From: Mycobacterium sp.
GTDB lineage: Bacteria; Actinomycetota; Actinomycetes; Mycobacteriales; Mycobacteriaceae
Reading direction: 5' to 3'
Length of the DNA stretch: 64,000 bases
Assembly: GCA_018882965.1 (NCBI GenBank)
Contig: VEQY01000003.1
Span: 40,433 to 104,432 of the forward strand
Part shown: one piece after another, positions 44,247 to 54,868 of the stretch
How positions within the stretch are numbered: the first letter of the stretch is position 1
Layout of the letters: every line of letters starts with the position of its first letter
The notes under the pieces: generated by a model
What the model was told of the DNA's origin: nothing
The model's database searches: none
The model's input: only the letters and a program-made list of their open reading frames with translations
Made by a program: the position numbers and the translations under genes

Positions 44247-46715
44247 ATGACCGATCAAAACTCCATTTCGAGGCGCACGGTACTCGGCGGCCTGGCCGCC
44301 GGCGCGGGAGCGGTAGCTGCATCCGGTCTCGCCGCCGGCTGCGGCTCCCAGCGGAGCACCCCCTCGGACGGTCCGCCGGGTTACGGGACCGGGATCAACG
44401 AGGGTTTCGACGGCAAGATCGAGCTCGACGTCCGCGATTCGACAGCGGACTGGAAGCCGTTCGAGCTTGCGCGGGCACCCGAGGGAGCCCCCAACGTCCT
44501 GGTGGTCCTCTACGACGACACCGGCCTGGCTGCATGGTCGCCCTACGGCGGCCGGATCGAGATGCCGGTCATGCAGCGCCTTGCCGACAACGGGGTGATG
44601 TACTCGCAGTGGCACACCACCGCTCTGTGCTCCCCGACCCGTTCCTGCATGCTGACCGGCCGTAACCACCATGTGAACCGCTTCGCCGCGATCACCGAGG
44701 GGTCTAACGGTTTCCCCGGGGCAGCGGCGCGCCTGCCCGAGCAGTGCGCCACCATCGGGCAGGTGCTCCAGGACAACGGCTACAGCACCTTCTGGGTCGG
44801 CAAGAATCACAACGTCCCCGAGGAAGACGTGTCCAGCGGTGGCAGTAAGTCGGAGTGGCCGTTGCAGAAGGGCTTCGATCGCTACTACGGGTTCCTCGGC
44901 GGCGAAACCAACCAGTGGTACCCCGACCTGGTCGAGGACAACCGCTTCATCGAGCAGCCCTATCCGCCGGAGGAGGGCTATCACCTCTCCAGGGATCTTG
45001 CCGACCAGGCGATCCGGATGCTGCGCGACCAGAAGTCGAGCAATCCCTCCAAGCCCTGGTACCTGTGGTTCTGCCCGGGCGCCAACCACGCTCCGCACCA
45101 TGCCCCGCAGGAGTACGTCGATAAGTACCGCGGCAAATTCGACGACGGGTACGAGGCCTACCGCGAGTGGGTGCTTCCCCGGATGATCGAGCGGGGCGTG
45201 CTGCCCGAAGGAACCAAACTGACCCCGATCAATCCGCTTCCTGACGACATTGCTGTCGCCGGCGACGCGGTACGCCCGTGGGATTCGCTCAATGCCGAGG
45301 AGAAGAAGCTGTTCACCCGGATGGCCGAGGTGTACGCCGGGTTCTCGGAGTACACCGACGCTCAGGTCGGCCGGATCGTGGACTATCTCGAACAGACCGG
45401 GCAGTTGGAGAACACGGTGATCTTCTACTGTGCGGACAACGGCGCGTCGGGGGAGGGGTCGCCGAACGGATCGGTCAACGAGAACAAGTTCTTCAACGGC
45501 TATCCCGACGAGTTGTCGGAGAACATGAAGTACCTCGACACCCTGGGCAGTCCGGACACCTACAACCACTACCCGACCGGCTGGGCCGTTGCGTTCTCCA
45601 CACCGTTCCAGATGTTCAAGCGCTACTCACAGTTCGCCGGCGGTACCTGTGATCCGATGGTCATCTCCTGGCCCAAGGGGATCAAGGCCAAAGGAGAGGT
45701 CCGCGGGCAGTACCACCATGCGATCGACATCCCGCCGACCATCCTCGACGTGGCCGGTCTGAAGATGCCCGAGGAGTACCGGGGCATCAAGCAATACCCA
45801 CTCAACGGAGTGTCGATGCGGTACAGCTTCGACGACGCCACAGCAACCACGACCCGCAAACGGCAGTACTACGCCATGCTCGGTACCCGGGGACTGTGGC
45901 AGGACGGCTGGAAAGCCGCTGCACTGCACGCGCCGTTGAGCGGCAAGGGGAAATTCGATCAGGACAAGTGGGAGCTTTATCACGTCGATGAGGACCGGTC
46001 AGAGTCCACCAATGTCGCCGAGCAATACCCCGACAAACTCAACGAACTCATCGCGGCGTGGTTCGAGGAGGCTAAGAACAACTTCGTGCTGCCTCTGGAC
46101 GACCGTCCGGCGACTGAGCAGCTCACCATCGAACGCCCGCAGGCCGAACCCCCGCGGACTCGCTACCTCTACTATCCCGAGACCGCTCCGGTTCCCGAGG
46201 GGGTGGCGGTCAGCGTGCGGGGTCGGTCCTACAAGATCATCGCCAACGTTGAACTCGAGCAGGATCCCCAGGGCGTGATCTTCGCGCACGGCTCCCGCTT
46301 CGGCGGTCACACGCTCTTCATCAAGGACGGCCGGTTGCACTATGTCTACAACTTCCTGGGCATCAAGCCTGAGCAGGACTTCGTCTCCCCGCCGCTGACT
46401 CCCGGAAAGCATTCGCTGGGAATGGAATTCAAGCGCGAAAAGGCCGGTCAGTACGGTGAGTCGATAGGAACGACCACGCTCTATGTCGACGGGAAACCGG
46501 TGACCGATGGGCCGATGAGGGCTCAGATCGGCAAGTTCACCCTGTCCGGCGACGGATTGTGCGTGGGCTTTGACAGCGGCGACAACGTCTCCGAGCAGTA
46601 CCGCAATCCCGGGCGCTTCGTCGGCGGAACCATCCAGGGTGTCGCCGTCGACGTCAGCGAGCAGGCCTACATCGACCTTCAGCGCGACGCCGAGGCGGCC
46701 CTGGCCACCGACTAG
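44247..46715 (+). CDS. Tat-exported arylsulfatase (formylglycine-type)
   Basis: An 822-residue sulfatase. A twin-arginine signal (SRRTVLGGLAAGAGAVAASGLAAGC, about 8-32) ends in a possible lipobox Cys32. Catalytic features: two metal-binding acids in VVLYDDTG (Asp90, Asp91), the formylglycine motif C-S-P-T-R (Cys128-Arg132) followed by SCMLTGRNHH, GKNHN, and a later HAPHHAP region. A C-terminal beta-rich extension (about 640-822; NFLGIKPEQDFVSPPLTPGKHSLGMEF) is typical of large mycobacterial arylsulfatases. It removes sulfate from organic esters in the periplasm and needs a formylglycine-generating enzyme. Start: ATG 44247; GTG 44241 is possible. Confidence 0.92.
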   Translation: MTDQNSISRRTVLGGLAAGAGAVAASGLAAGCGSQRSTPSDGPPGYGTGINEGFDGKIELDVRDSTADWKPFELARAPEGAPNVLVVLYDDTGLAAWSPYGGRIEMPVMQRLADNGVMYSQWHTTALCSPTRSCMLTGRNHHVNRFAAITEGSNGFPGAAARLPEQCATIGQVLQDNGYSTFWVGKNHNVPEEDVSSGGSKSEWPLQKGFDRYYGFLGGETNQWYPDLVEDNRFIEQPYPPEEGYHLSRDLADQAIRMLRDQKSSNPSKPWYLWFCPGANHAPHHAPQEYVDKYRGKFDDGYEAYREWVLPRMIERGVLPEGTKLTPINPLPDDIAVAGDAVRPWDSLNAEEKKLFTRMAEVYAGFSEYTDAQVGRIVDYLEQTGQLENTVIFYCADNGASGEGSPNGSVNENKFFNGYPDELSENMKYLDTLGSPDTYNHYPTGWAVAFSTPFQMFKRYSQFAGGTCDPMVISWPKGIKAKGEVRGQYHHAIDIPPTILDVAGLKMPEEYRGIKQYPLNGVSMRYSFDDATATTTRKRQYYAMLGTRGLWQDGWKAAALHAPLSGKGKFDQDKWELYHVDEDRSESTNVAEQYPDKLNELIAAWFEEAKNNFVLPLDDRPATEQLTIERPQAEPPRTRYLYYPETAPVPEGVAVSVRGRSYKIIANVELEQDPQGVIFAHGSRFGGHTLFIKDGRLHYVYNFLGIKPEQDFVSPPLTPGKHSLGMEFKREKAGQYGESIGTTTLYVDGKPVTDGPMRAQIGKFTLSGDGLCVGFDSGDNVSEQYRNPGRFVGGTIQGVAVDVSEQAYIDLQRDAEAALATD

Positions 46716-46725
46716 CGGTCGCCCG

Positions 46726-49170
46726 CTACGCCGACCGCAGCCGGATTCGCCACCGCACCGCGAGCAGATACCCGACACTGAGCACGGCCAGCATCCCCAT
46801 GTCGAACCACCAGGCCGATGCGCTGTGCTCCCACCACCGGTCCTTGGGCGTCAGCGGCCCAGGCACCAGGGTGACCAGGTCGACCGTCGAGGCCGAGGCG
46901 GCGAACCCCCATCGGGCCGGGGTCAGCCAGGACATCTGATCGAGTACCAGCCGGTCGGTCACCGGGATCATCCCGCCGGAGAACACCAGCTGGCTCATGA
47001 TCGCCACCACCAGCAGCGGCATGATCTGCTCGCTCGTCTTGGCGATCGCCGAGAGCAGCAGGCCAAGGTTGGCCGAGGCTACACAGGTCGCTGCGATGGT
47101 GGCGAACAGTTCCAGGCCTGGATTGCCCAGCGCGACTGCGCCCTGGGTTGGTGATCCCTTGCCCCACAGCACGATTGCGGTCACGATCGCCGACTGTGCG
47201 ATTGCGAAGACGGTGTATACGCAGACCTTGGCCAGCAGGTAGGCCGTCGTCGACAGCCCAACCGCCTGCTCGCGCCGGAAGATGGCGCGCTCGCCGATCA
47301 GATCACGGATGGTCAGAGCGGTGCCCATGAAGATCGCGCCCACGTTGAGCAGCACCAGGATCTGACCGGGCTCGTTGGGCGCGGTTCCCATCGGGTCGGG
47401 TACACCGAAACCGGCATCGCCGGGCACCGCCAGCGACAGCACACCCATGATGAACGGCAGCACCGCCAGGAAGAGGAAGTAACCCCGGTCGGAGACGATC
47501 AACCGGGCCTGCCGGCGGACGATCGTGGAGAACTGCCGGCGCAGGCTGGTGTGCACCGGCTCGCCCAGCTCCGACGGCTCCTCGATCGGAGGCGGGGCGG
47601 GCTGCGGTCCGCTGAGCGCGACGTACCGGTCGTTGGCGCCCTGCGGATCGCCCGCGACGCCGGAGAAGATGTCGGCCCAGTTGGTGGTTCCCATCGCCGA
47701 ACCGATCTGCGCGGGCGGTCCGCAGAACGCGGTCTTCCCGCCCGGGGCCAGCAGCAGCACCTGGTCGCACACGTCGAGATAGGTCAGCGAGTGGGTGACC
47801 ACCAGCACCACCCGGCCGGCGTCGGCGAGCTGGCGCAGCATCGTCATGACCTGCCGGTCCAATGCCGGGTCCAGGCCGGAGGTGGGTTCGTCGAGGATGA
47901 GCAGCGATGGTCCGGTCAGCAGCTCCAGGGCCACCGAGGCGCGCTTGCGCTGCCCGCCGGAGAGCCGATCCACCCGGGTGTCGGCGTGCTGGGTCATCTC
48001 GAGTTCGGCGAGCACCTGGGCGACCACCTGCTGGCGGTCCTCCCGGGTGGTGTCCGGCGGCAGCCGGAGCTCCGCGGCGTACATCAGCGCCTGGTTGACG
48101 GTCAGCTGACCGTGTACCACGTCGTCCTGGGGCACCATCCCGATCCGGGAGCGCAGTGAGGCGTACTCGGCGTGGATGTTGTGGCCCTCGAAGCTGACCG
48201 TTCCGGTGCTGGGGTGGGTATAGCCGGCGATCAGGCGCGCCAGTGTCGACTTGCCCGCGCCGGACGGGCCGATCACCGCAGTCAGCGTGCCCGGACGGGC
48301 GGCGAAGGAGATGTTCTCCAGCAGGGTCTTGTTGTTCTCGATGGTCCAGGTCACCGCCCGCACGTCCAGCCCGCCGGTCGCGACGATCGCCGCTTCGGGC
48401 CGGCGGGTCAGGACTCCGCCGGTGAAGACCAGATCGACGTTGCCGATGGTGATCACGTCGCCCTCGGACAGCAGCGCGGCATCGACCCGGGTTCCGTTGA
48501 CGAACGTGCCGTTGATCGAGCGGTTGTCCCTGATCTCGGTTCCACCCGGGGTGGGGATCAGGGTGGCGTGGTGGCGTGAGGCGAGCACGTCGGGGATGAC
48601 GATGTCGTTGTCGGTGGCGCGCCCGACGGTCAGCGATCCCGGTGGCGGAGGCGCTGGGGAGCCGCTTCGCAGGATTTTCATCATCGAGGTCGCCAGGTTC
48701 GACGTTCCGGTCCCGGACGGCGCCCGCACCGGCGAGGGGCCCATCTTGGTGGGCGCCGCATCGGCGGGGGTCGGCCGGGTCGGGGGCCGGACCGCCTGGG
48801 GCCGCGACACCGGGGGCGGGATCGGCGCCGTCGAGGCCTGCGGGGGGCGGCCCGCCGGGCCCTGGTGGCGGCCGAGCTGGAAGCTGACGGCCGGGCCGTC
48901 CGGGTTGCCCAGGTTCACCACGGCTCCGTCGGCGACGTCGACTTCGGGAACCCGCCGACCGTGGACGAAGATCCCGTTGAGAGAGCCGTTGTCCACACCG
49001 ACCCAGCGCCCGGCCGCCGGGTCGAATCGCAGCACCAGATGCGCCCGGGACACCAGCGGGTGGGCGATGCGCACATCCGCGCGCAGGTCGCGGCCCACCA
49101 CCACGTCGGTGCCCGCCGCGAAGGTACGCGGCGAACCCTCGTACTGCACCGTCAGCAGGGGCGCGCTCAT
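46726..49170 (-). CDS. FHA-domain ABC transporter (ATPase and permease fused), Rv1747 type
   Basis: An 814-residue exporter half-transporter closely matching M. tuberculosis Rv1747. Two forkhead-associated domains (about 20-95: VVVGRDLRADVRIAHPLVSRAHLVL; about 200-275: VGRATDNDIVIPDVLASRHHATL) bind phosphothreonine, normally from Ser/Thr kinase PknF. The ATPase follows (about 300-520: Walker A GPSGAGKST, signature LSGGQRKR, Walker B LLILDEPTSG), then an ABC2-type membrane domain with six helices (about 550-810). In the known case it exports cell-wall lipid (phosphatidylinositol mannosides). TAGAGT lies 7 nt before ATG 49170, so GTG 49179 was not used and the message is predicted leaderless. 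Confidence 0.95.
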   Translation of the reverse strand: MSAPLLTVQYEGSPRTFAAGTDVVVGRDLRADVRIAHPLVSRAHLVLRFDPAAGRWVGVDNGSLNGIFVHGRRVPEVDVADGAVVNLGNPDGPAVSFQLGRHQGPAGRPPQASTAPIPPPVSRPQAVRPPTRPTPADAAPTKMGPSPVRAPSGTGTSNLATSMMKILRSGSPAPPPPGSLTVGRATDNDIVIPDVLASRHHATLIPTPGGTEIRDNRSINGTFVNGTRVDAALLSEGDVITIGNVDLVFTGGVLTRRPEAAIVATGGLDVRAVTWTIENNKTLLENISFAARPGTLTAVIGPSGAGKSTLARLIAGYTHPSTGTVSFEGHNIHAEYASLRSRIGMVPQDDVVHGQLTVNQALMYAAELRLPPDTTREDRQQVVAQVLAELEMTQHADTRVDRLSGGQRKRASVALELLTGPSLLILDEPTSGLDPALDRQVMTMLRQLADAGRVVLVVTHSLTYLDVCDQVLLLAPGGKTAFCGPPAQIGSAMGTTNWADIFSGVAGDPQGANDRYVALSGPQPAPPPIEEPSELGEPVHTSLRRQFSTIVRRQARLIVSDRGYFLFLAVLPFIMGVLSLAVPGDAGFGVPDPMGTAPNEPGQILVLLNVGAIFMGTALTIRDLIGERAIFRREQAVGLSTTAYLLAKVCVYTVFAIAQSAIVTAIVLWGKGSPTQGAVALGNPGLELFATIAATCVASANLGLLLSAIAKTSEQIMPLLVVAIMSQLVFSGGMIPVTDRLVLDQMSWLTPARWGFAASASTVDLVTLVPGPLTPKDRWWEHSASAWWFDMGMLAVLSVGYLLAVRWRIRLRSA

Positions 49171-49180
49171 CGGCGCCACT

Positions 49181-50377
49181 CTAGTGGCCGGGCGCCCCGG
49201 TCAGGACGCACTGCGTGCGCGAATAGATCGTCGGCATGCATTTGTTGCAATGCGTACACAGGGACTTGACCCCGCTGCCGTCGGTTGCGATGCGGTTGAT
49301 CAGGTCCGGCTCGGCGAGCAGGGCGCGCCCCATCGCGACGAAGTCGAATCCCGCGGCCATCGCGGAGTCCATCGTCTGTCGGTCGGTGATACCCCCGAGC
49401 AGGATCAGCGGCAGGGTCAGCTCGCGCCGGAATCGTGCGGCGTCTGCCATGAGAAATCCGTCCGAGTAGGGGTATTCACGCAGGAACTTGGTCCCGCTCA
49501 TCCGCAGGCCCCAGCGCAGCGGTGGCGCGAAGGCGGCGGCGAACTCCTTGATCGGGGAGTCCCCCCGAAACAGATACATCGGGTTGAGCAGCGAACTGCC
49601 GGCGGTCAACTCCAGAGCGTCCAGGCCCCCGTCGTCCTGCAGCCATCGCGCGGTCTGCAAGGACTCCTCGACGGTGATGCCACCGCGCACACCGTCGGAC
49701 ATGTTCAGCTTCGCGGTCACCGCAATCGCCGCACTGCCGTCGCGCTCCACCTCGGCGCGCACCGCTGTCACGATCGCACGGGCGACCCGGGACCGGTTGG
49801 CCAGTGAACCGCCGAAGGAGTCGGTGCGCCGGTTGAGTAGCGGCGACAGAAACGAGCTCGCCAAATAGTTGTGGCCGAGATGGATCTCGACGCAATCGAA
49901 CCCCGCGTCGATCGCGTACCGAGCCGCGGCGGCGTGCGCGGCGATCACATCATCGATGTCGCCCGCGGTGGCGTGGCGGGCGAAGCGCATCGCGATCGGG
50001 TTGAAGAACCGCACCGGGGCCAGCGCGGGCGCCCGGTTGGACCGGGCGTTGGCCACCGGGCCGGCGTGCCCGATCTGCGCGCTGATCGCCGCACCCTCCG
50101 CGTGCACGGCGTCGGTCAGCCGACGCAGCCCCGGCAGCGCCTCGGCGCGCATCCACAGCCCGGTGCCGTCGGTGCGCCCACCCCGGCTGACCGCACAGTA
50201 GGCGACCGTCGTCATGCCCACGCCGCCGGCGGCCATCGTGCGGTGGAACTCGATCAGGTCCTCGGTGACCAGCGCCTGTGGCGTGCGAGCCTCGAAGGTG
50301 GCGGCCTTGATGATCCGGTTGCGCAGCGTGACCGGGCCGAGTCGGGCCGGGCTGAGCACGTCGGGGGCGCCGTCCAT
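49181..50377 (-). CDS. Old-Yellow-Enzyme family NADH:flavin oxidoreductase
   Basis: A 398-residue FMN TIM barrel. The signature [32 protein letters not shown] (active-site H-x-x-N, FMN contacts) and [36 protein letters not shown] are complete. The C-terminus [18 protein letters not shown] holds four Cys (C-x2-C-x2-C-x10-C), the [4Fe-4S] ligand pattern of the 2,4-dienoyl-CoA reductase/trimethylamine dehydrogenase branch, yet the FAD/NAD domain that normally follows in that branch is absent. It may reduce electrophilic alkenes with electrons from a separate partner. Divergent from folD with only 15 bases between. Confidence 0.88.
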   Translation of the reverse strand: MDGAPDVLSPARLGPVTLRNRIIKAATFEARTPQALVTEDLIEFHRTMAAGGVGMTTVAYCAVSRGGRTDGTGLWMRAEALPGLRRLTDAVHAEGAAISAQIGHAGPVANARSNRAPALAPVRFFNPIAMRFARHATAGDIDDVIAAHAAAARYAIDAGFDCVEIHLGHNYLASSFLSPLLNRRTDSFGGSLANRSRVARAIVTAVRAEVERDGSAAIAVTAKLNMSDGVRGGITVEESLQTARWLQDDGGLDALELTAGSSLLNPMYLFRGDSPIKEFAAAFAPPLRWGLRMSGTKFLREYPYSDGFLMADAARFRRELTLPLILLGGITDRQTMDSAMAAGFDFVAMGRALLAEPDLINRIATDGSGVKSLCTHCNKCMPTIYSRTQCVLTGAPGH

Positions 50378-50380
50378 ATG

Positions 50381-50392
50381 CAGAATGTAGCC
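50381..50392 (+). promoter_or_regulatory. Putative folD -10 element
   Basis: CAGAAT (50381-50386) lies 6 nt before the GTG of folD and overlaps the start region of the divergent oxidoreductase gene (ATG at 50377). It is one base from TANNNT. It would give a leaderless folD mRNA. Weak evidence. Confidence 0.3.
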
Positions 50393-51238
50393 GTGCCCGC
50401 ACTCGTTCTGGACGGCAAGCTCACCCGAGACGAGATCCTCGCCGATCTCACCGACCGGGTGGCGGTGCTGACCGCCGCGGGCCGCACCCCGGGCCTGGGC
50501 ACCGTCCTGGTCGGCGACGACCCCGGCTCACACGCCTATGTCAAGGGCAAGCACTCCGACTGCGCCAAGGTCGGCATCACCTCGATCCGCCGCGACCTGC
50601 CGGCCGACACCAGCGCCGCGCGACTGCGGGACACCATCGACGAACTCAACGCCAACCCCGACTGCACCGGCTACATCGTGCAGCTGCCGCTGCCGCGCCA
50701 CCTCGATGAGAATGCCGCCCTGGAGCGCATCGACCCGGCGAAGGACGCCGACGGCCTGCACCCGACGAACCTCGGCAAGCTGGTTCTCAACGAGCCGGCC
50801 CCGCTCCCGTGCACCCCGCGCGGCATCGTGCACCTGCTGCGCCGGTTCGACGTGCCCATCGACGGTGCCCACGTGGTGGTGATCGGCCGCGGTGTCACGG
50901 TCGGCCGTCCGCTGGGTCTGCTGCTGACCCGGCGCAGCGAGAACGCGACGGTGACGCTGTGCCACACCGGAACTCGTGATCTCGCCGCACTCACCCGCCA
51001 GGCCGACGTCATCGTCGCCGCCGTCGGGGTGCCGCACATGCTGACCGCCGACATGGTGCGCCCTGGCGCGGCGGTCGTCGACGTCGGGGTGAGTCGGGTC
51101 GAAGGCAAGCTCACCGGCGACGTCGCGCCGGACGTCTGGGAGGTTGCCGGTCAGGTCTCACCGAATCCGGGCGGGGTGGGACCGCTCACCCGCGCCTTCC
51201 TGCTGACCAACGTGGTGGAACTCGCGGAATCCCGATGA
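50393..51238 (+). CDS. folD: Methylenetetrahydrofolate dehydrogenase/cyclohydrolase
   Basis: Interconverts 5,10-methylene- and 10-formyl-tetrahydrofolate using NADP, feeding one-carbon units into purine and methionine synthesis. The 281-residue protein has the catalytic-Lys segment [40 protein letters not shown] and the dinucleotide site [20 protein letters not shown] 50393 gives exactly the M. tuberculosis length. Its stop overlaps the ATG of the DUF3017 gene. Confidence 0.97.
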   Translation: MPALVLDGKLTRDEILADLTDRVAVLTAAGRTPGLGTVLVGDDPGSHAYVKGKHSDCAKVGITSIRRDLPADTSAARLRDTIDELNANPDCTGYIVQLPLPRHLDENAALERIDPAKDADGLHPTNLGKLVLNEPAPLPCTPRGIVHLLRRFDVPIDGAHVVVIGRGVTVGRPLGLLLTRRSENATVTLCHTGTRDLAALTRQADVIVAAVGVPHMLTADMVRPGAAVVDVGVSRVEGKLTGDVAPDVWEVAGQVSPNPGGVGPLTRAFLLTNVVELAESR

Positions 51239-51516
51239 CCGTCCGCGAGCTGGTGCGGGCCCAGTGGCCGATCCTGACCGTCGTGGCCATCTTCGCCGTC
51301 GCGCTGGTGCTCGTCGCTGCGGGCTTCTGGAGGCGCGGTGCGCTGCTGATCGGCATCGGTGTGGGGGTGGCCGCCGGACTCCGGCTCGTGCTCCCGGAGG
51401 AACGGGCGGGGCTGCTGGCGGTACGCACCCGCGGTATCGACGTCGCGACGATGGCAAGCGTCTGCGCGGCGGTGGTCTACATCGCCTGGACGATCGACCC
51501 GCTGGGCACCAGCTGA
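51235..51516 (+). CDS. DUF3017 membrane protein
   Basis: A 93-residue protein with three predicted membrane helices ([58 protein letters not shown]). The family is restricted to Actinobacteria and typically follows folD. Its ATG overlaps the folD stop as ATGA. Function unknown. It converges on the methyltransferase gene with a 4-base gap. Confidence 0.88.
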   Translation: MTVRELVRAQWPILTVVAIFAVALVLVAAGFWRRGALLIGIGVGVAAGLRLVLPEERAGLLAVRTRGIDVATMASVCAAVVYIAWTIDPLGTS

Positions 51517-51520
51517 CGGC

Positions 51521-52252
51521 TCAGCCGAGCGTGGCCCGGACGCAGACGGTGATGTAGGGCAGGGCGATGCCTTGCGAGCCGGCCAGCGCCGGGTGGGTCG
51601 CCAGCAGGTCGCGTACCTGCTCGAGCGTGCGGGAGCGCACCTCCGCCGGTGAGGTGATGCAGTAGCTGCGCGACGAGACGTAGTCGATCAGTGCCTGCGG
51701 GGTGATGTAGTTGGTCCATTCCACCCGCTGGGTCTGCACGTCGGTGAACGGCGCGGGAAGCTCGACCGAGGCGCTGGACCAGTCGTGCTCGAGGCCGACG
51801 ATACGGCCGAATTCCTTGACCCAGCCGAGCCTTTCGTCGCGGACGTTCCACAGCAATCCGAGTCGGCCACCCGGGCGCAGCACCCTGGCCACCTCCGCCA
51901 CCGCGCGCTCGGGCTCGAACCAGTGCCAGGCCTGCGCCACCAGAACCGCGTCGACGCACGCGTCCGGCAGCGGGATCTGCTCGGCACTGCCCAGCAGCGC
52001 CTGGGTGGCCGGCAGGGTCGCGTGCAGCACGTCGAGCATCTCGGGGATCGGATCGACCGCGACGACCTGCAGGCCGCGCTCGACCAGCCGTGCGGTCAGC
52101 TTTCCGGTCCCCGCGCCGAGGTCGAGCACGTCGCGCGGTGCCGGTCCCAGCAGCCAGTCGATCGCCTCCGGCGGGTAGGACGGCCGGCCGCGCTCGTAGG
52201 CAGCCGCCTGCGAGCCGAACGACAGCGATCGGGCGCGTCGGCCGTCAGTCAA
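51521..52252 (-). CDS. Class I SAM-dependent methyltransferase
   Basis: A 243-residue methyltransferase with SAM site [27 protein letters not shown] (motif I and the acidic end of strand 2) and [36 protein letters not shown]. Substrate unknown. It is the last gene of the metY-metX unit, overlapping metX by 8 bases, so its expression should follow methionine availability; it would use the SAM that the pathway makes. The start is a TTG at 52252 and therefore uncertain. Confidence 0.88.
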   Translation of the reverse strand: MTDGRRARSLSFGSQAAAYERGRPSYPPEAIDWLLGPAPRDVLDLGAGTGKLTARLVERGLQVVAVDPIPEMLDVLHATLPATQALLGSAEQIPLPDACVDAVLVAQAWHWFEPERAVAEVARVLRPGGRLGLLWNVRDERLGWVKEFGRIVGLEHDWSSASVELPAPFTDVQTQRVEWTNYITPQALIDYVSSRSYCITSPAEVRSRTLEQVRDLLATHPALAGSQGIALPYITVCVRATLG

Positions 52253-53348
52253 GGGCGAGGTCCAGGGTCTGACGGATCAGGTGGCCGACCGCTTCGATCT
52301 CGATCAGGAAGCCGTCGTGGCCGTGAATCGACTCGACCACGTGAAGTTCGGTGCAGCCGGGCAGCAGCTCGGCCAGTTCTTCTTGCAGCCGCAGCGGGTA
52401 CAGCCGGTCGGAGGTGATGCCGCCGACGATCACCGGGACCGGGCAGGACTGCAGGGCCGAAGCGATCCCGCCGCGTCCGCGGCCGACGTCATGGTTGGAC
52501 AGCGTCTCGGTGAGCGCGACGTAGCTGCCGGCATCGAACCGCTTCACCAGCTTGGCGCCATGGTGCTCGAGGTAGCTCTGCACCGCGTAGCGGCCGCCGG
52601 TCAGCGGATCCTCCCGGTTCTCTCCGGATCCCTGCGGGTCGTTGCCGAACCGGGTGTCCAGCTCGACCTCCCCGCGGTAGGTCAGGTGCGCGAACCGGCG
52701 GGCCAGCTGCAGACCGTTGTCCGGTGCGCGGCCGGTGCCGTAGTAGTCCCCACCCTGCCAGTCCGGATCGGAGGTGATGGCCGCGATCTGGTTGCTCTGG
52801 GTGCCGATCTGGTCGGCCGTCGCCCGCGCGCCAACCGCGAGCACCAGCGCCGCGCGCACCCGGTCGGGGTAACCGACGATCCACTCCAGTGCCCGCGCCC
52901 CGCCCATCGAGCCGCCGACGACGGCGGCCACCTCGGTGATCCCGAGGGCGGCCAGCGCGGCGACGTCGGCGTTGACCTGATCGCGCACGGTGATGAGCGG
53001 AAACCTTGAGCCCCAGGGTTTTCCGTCGCGGGCCAGCGAGCTCGGCCCGGTCGAGCCCCGGCAGCCGCCGAGGACGTTGGTGGCCACTGCGCACCAGCGG
53101 TCGGTGTCGATCGGTGCACCCGGTCCGGTGAGCCCACCCCACCAGTCCGGGATCCGGGAGTCGCCGGTCAGCGCGTGCAGGACGACGACCACGTTGTCGC
53201 GGGCGGGGGAGAGCTCGCCCCAGCGTTGCACGGCGATCGAGACGTCGTCGATGACCCCGCCGTTCTCCAGCGTCAGCGGTCCGATGTCGACGATGCCGAC
53301 CTCACCCTCGGCGGGCAGTGTCTCGATGCGCTCGTGGGAGAGGGTCAC
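52245..53348 (-). CDS. metX: Homoserine O-acetyltransferase
   Basis: Activates homoserine as O-acetyl-homoserine for methionine synthesis. The 367-residue alpha/beta-hydrolase-fold enzyme has the oxyanion region [10 protein letters not shown], the nucleophile elbow [12 protein letters not shown], and late Asp and His in [14 protein letters not shown] and [26 protein letters not shown] is the MetX signature. The GTG at 53348 overlaps the metY stop as GTGA with GGGGAGCAG upstream, so the two are translationally coupled and share the riboswitch. Confidence 0.96.
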   Translation of the reverse strand: MTLSHERIETLPAEGEVGIVDIGPLTLENGGVIDDVSIAVQRWGELSPARDNVVVVLHALTGDSRIPDWWGGLTGPGAPIDTDRWCAVATNVLGGCRGSTGPSSLARDGKPWGSRFPLITVRDQVNADVAALAALGITEVAAVVGGSMGGARALEWIVGYPDRVRAALVLAVGARATADQIGTQSNQIAAITSDPDWQGGDYYGTGRAPDNGLQLARRFAHLTYRGEVELDTRFGNDPQGSGENREDPLTGGRYAVQSYLEHHGAKLVKRFDAGSYVALTETLSNHDVGRGRGGIASALQSCPVPVIVGGITSDRLYPLRLQEELAELLPGCTELHVVESIHGHDGFLIEIEAVGHLIRQTLDLALD

Positions 53349-54691
53349 CTGCTGCTCCCCGCAAAAGCGCCGGCGGTGGATGTGCGCACCGCGGCAGCAG
53401 CCGCGAAGCCGCGCTCCAGGTCGGCCAGGATGTCGCTGATGCCTTCCAAACCGACGGCCAGCCGGACCAGGCCGGGGGTGACGCCGGAGGCCAGCTGCTC
53501 CTCGGCGGAAAGCTGCTGATGGGTGGTCGAGGCCGGGTGGATCACCAGCGACCGCACGTCGCCGATGTTCGCGACGTGGCTGTGCAGCTGCAGCGCGTTG
53601 ACGAACGCCTTCCCCGCGTCGACGCCGCCGGCGAGTTCGAACGCGAGCACGGCGCCGACCCCGCGGGGAGCCAGCCGCTGAGCGCGCTCGTACCACGGCG
53701 AGCTCGGCAGCCCGGCGTAGTTCACCGCGGTGACGTCGGGGTGGGCGGCCAGGAACTCGGCCACCGTCTGAGCGTTCTGCACGTGGCGTTCCATCCGCAG
53801 GCTCAGCGTCTCCAGGCCCTGGGCGACCAGGAAGGCGTTGAACGGCGCGGCGGCCGAACCGAGATCGCGCAGCAGTTGAACCCGGGCCTTCAGCGCGTAC
53901 GCGGGCGGGCCGAGTTCGGCGAACACCACGCCGTGGTAGCTGGGGTCCGGCTCGGTGAAACCGGGGAACTTGCCTGAGGCCGTCCAGTCGAAGGTGCCGC
54001 TGTCGACGATCACCCCGGCGATCGCGGTGCCGTGGCCGCCCAGGTACTTGGTAGCCGAATGCACGACGATGTCGGCGCCCTGGGTGATCGGCTGGATCAG
54101 GAAGGGCGTCGCGATGGTGTTGTCGACGATCAACGGCACCCCGTGCTCGTGGGCGACCTGCGACACCCCGGGGGTGTCGAGGAGGTCGATCTTCGGGTTG
54201 GAGATCGTCTCGCCGTAGAAGGCCTTGGTGTTGGGCCGCACTGCTGCGCGCCAGGAGTCCAGGTCGTCGGGATCCTCGACGAACGTGGTCTGCACACCCA
54301 GCTTGGGCAACGTGTAGTGGAACAGGTTGTAGGTGCCGCCGTAGAGCCGCGGGCTGGACACGATGTGGTCGCCCGCTTCGGCGATGTTGAGGATCGCGAA
54401 GGTCTCCGCGGCCTGGCCGGAGGCCAGGAACAGCGCTGCCACCCCGCCTTCCAGAGCGGCGATGCGCTGCTCGACGACATCGGTCGTCGGATTCATGATC
54501 CGGGTGTAGATGTTGCCCGGCTCGGCCAGCCCGAACAGCGCGGCGGCGTGCTCGGTGCTGTCGAAGGTGTAGGAGGTGGTCTGGTAGATCGGAAGCGCGC
54601 GGGCGTGGGAGGCCGGATCAGGCTGCTGGCCAGCGTGAATCTGCTTGGTCTCGAAGGACCACTGATCGGGATCGGGCTTGGGGTCGGTCAT
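53345..54691 (-). CDS. metY: O-acetylhomoserine aminocarboxypropyltransferase (sulfhydrylase)
   Basis: Forms homocysteine from O-acetyl-homoserine and sulfide with PLP. The 448-residue protein starts [43 protein letters not shown]; the PLP-lysine segment is [19 protein letters not shown], and [11 protein letters not shown] and [24 protein letters not shown] are conserved. AAGGAG is 10 nt upstream of ATG 54691; an upstream in-frame ATG at 54757 lies in the leader and has no binding site. Control is through the SAM-IV riboswitch. Confidence 0.97.
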   Translation of the reverse strand: MTDPKPDPDQWSFETKQIHAGQQPDPASHARALPIYQTTSYTFDSTEHAAALFGLAEPGNIYTRIMNPTTDVVEQRIAALEGGVAALFLASGQAAETFAILNIAEAGDHIVSSPRLYGGTYNLFHYTLPKLGVQTTFVEDPDDLDSWRAAVRPNTKAFYGETISNPKIDLLDTPGVSQVAHEHGVPLIVDNTIATPFLIQPITQGADIVVHSATKYLGGHGTAIAGVIVDSGTFDWTASGKFPGFTEPDPSYHGVVFAELGPPAYALKARVQLLRDLGSAAAPFNAFLVAQGLETLSLRMERHVQNAQTVAEFLAAHPDVTAVNYAGLPSSPWYERAQRLAPRGVGAVLAFELAGGVDAGKAFVNALQLHSHVANIGDVRSLVIHPASTTHQQLSAEEQLASGVTPGLVRLAVGLEGISDILADLERGFAAAAAVRTSTAGAFAGSSR

Positions 54692-54751
54692 GCCGGTGGG
54701 CTCCTTGAGGGGCGTGGATGTCGGGACTGCTGCGCGTCGGGCACGGCTCAT

Positions 54752-54868
54752 CGCCACGCGTGGCGAACTCCGGCGCCGATGCGTTCAGCGACAGTGATTT
54801 AGGGCAGGAAGCCTGCCGTACCTGCCATGCATAAGGTTTCCCTGTCTGCTCTGGGGGCCCGTGCTGGC
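54752..54868 (-). other. metY leader between riboswitch and gene, with competing stem elements
   Basis: On the reverse transcript two GGCAGG copies (54821-54826 and 54812-54817) can each pair with one CCTGCC (54803-54808), an arrangement that allows alternative structures. Further down CGCCACGCGTGGCG (54752-54765) is a perfect 14-base palindrome about 60 bases ahead of the metY start. No U-tract follows either. A 15-codon frame from ATG 54832 (MHGRYGRLPALNHCR) exists but has only a weak AGGG upstream. Confidence 0.4.

Noticed and set aside
54701..54757. Upstream in-frame ATG for metY
   Set aside because: It lies in the structured leader with no Shine-Dalgarno, and homologues begin at MTDP.
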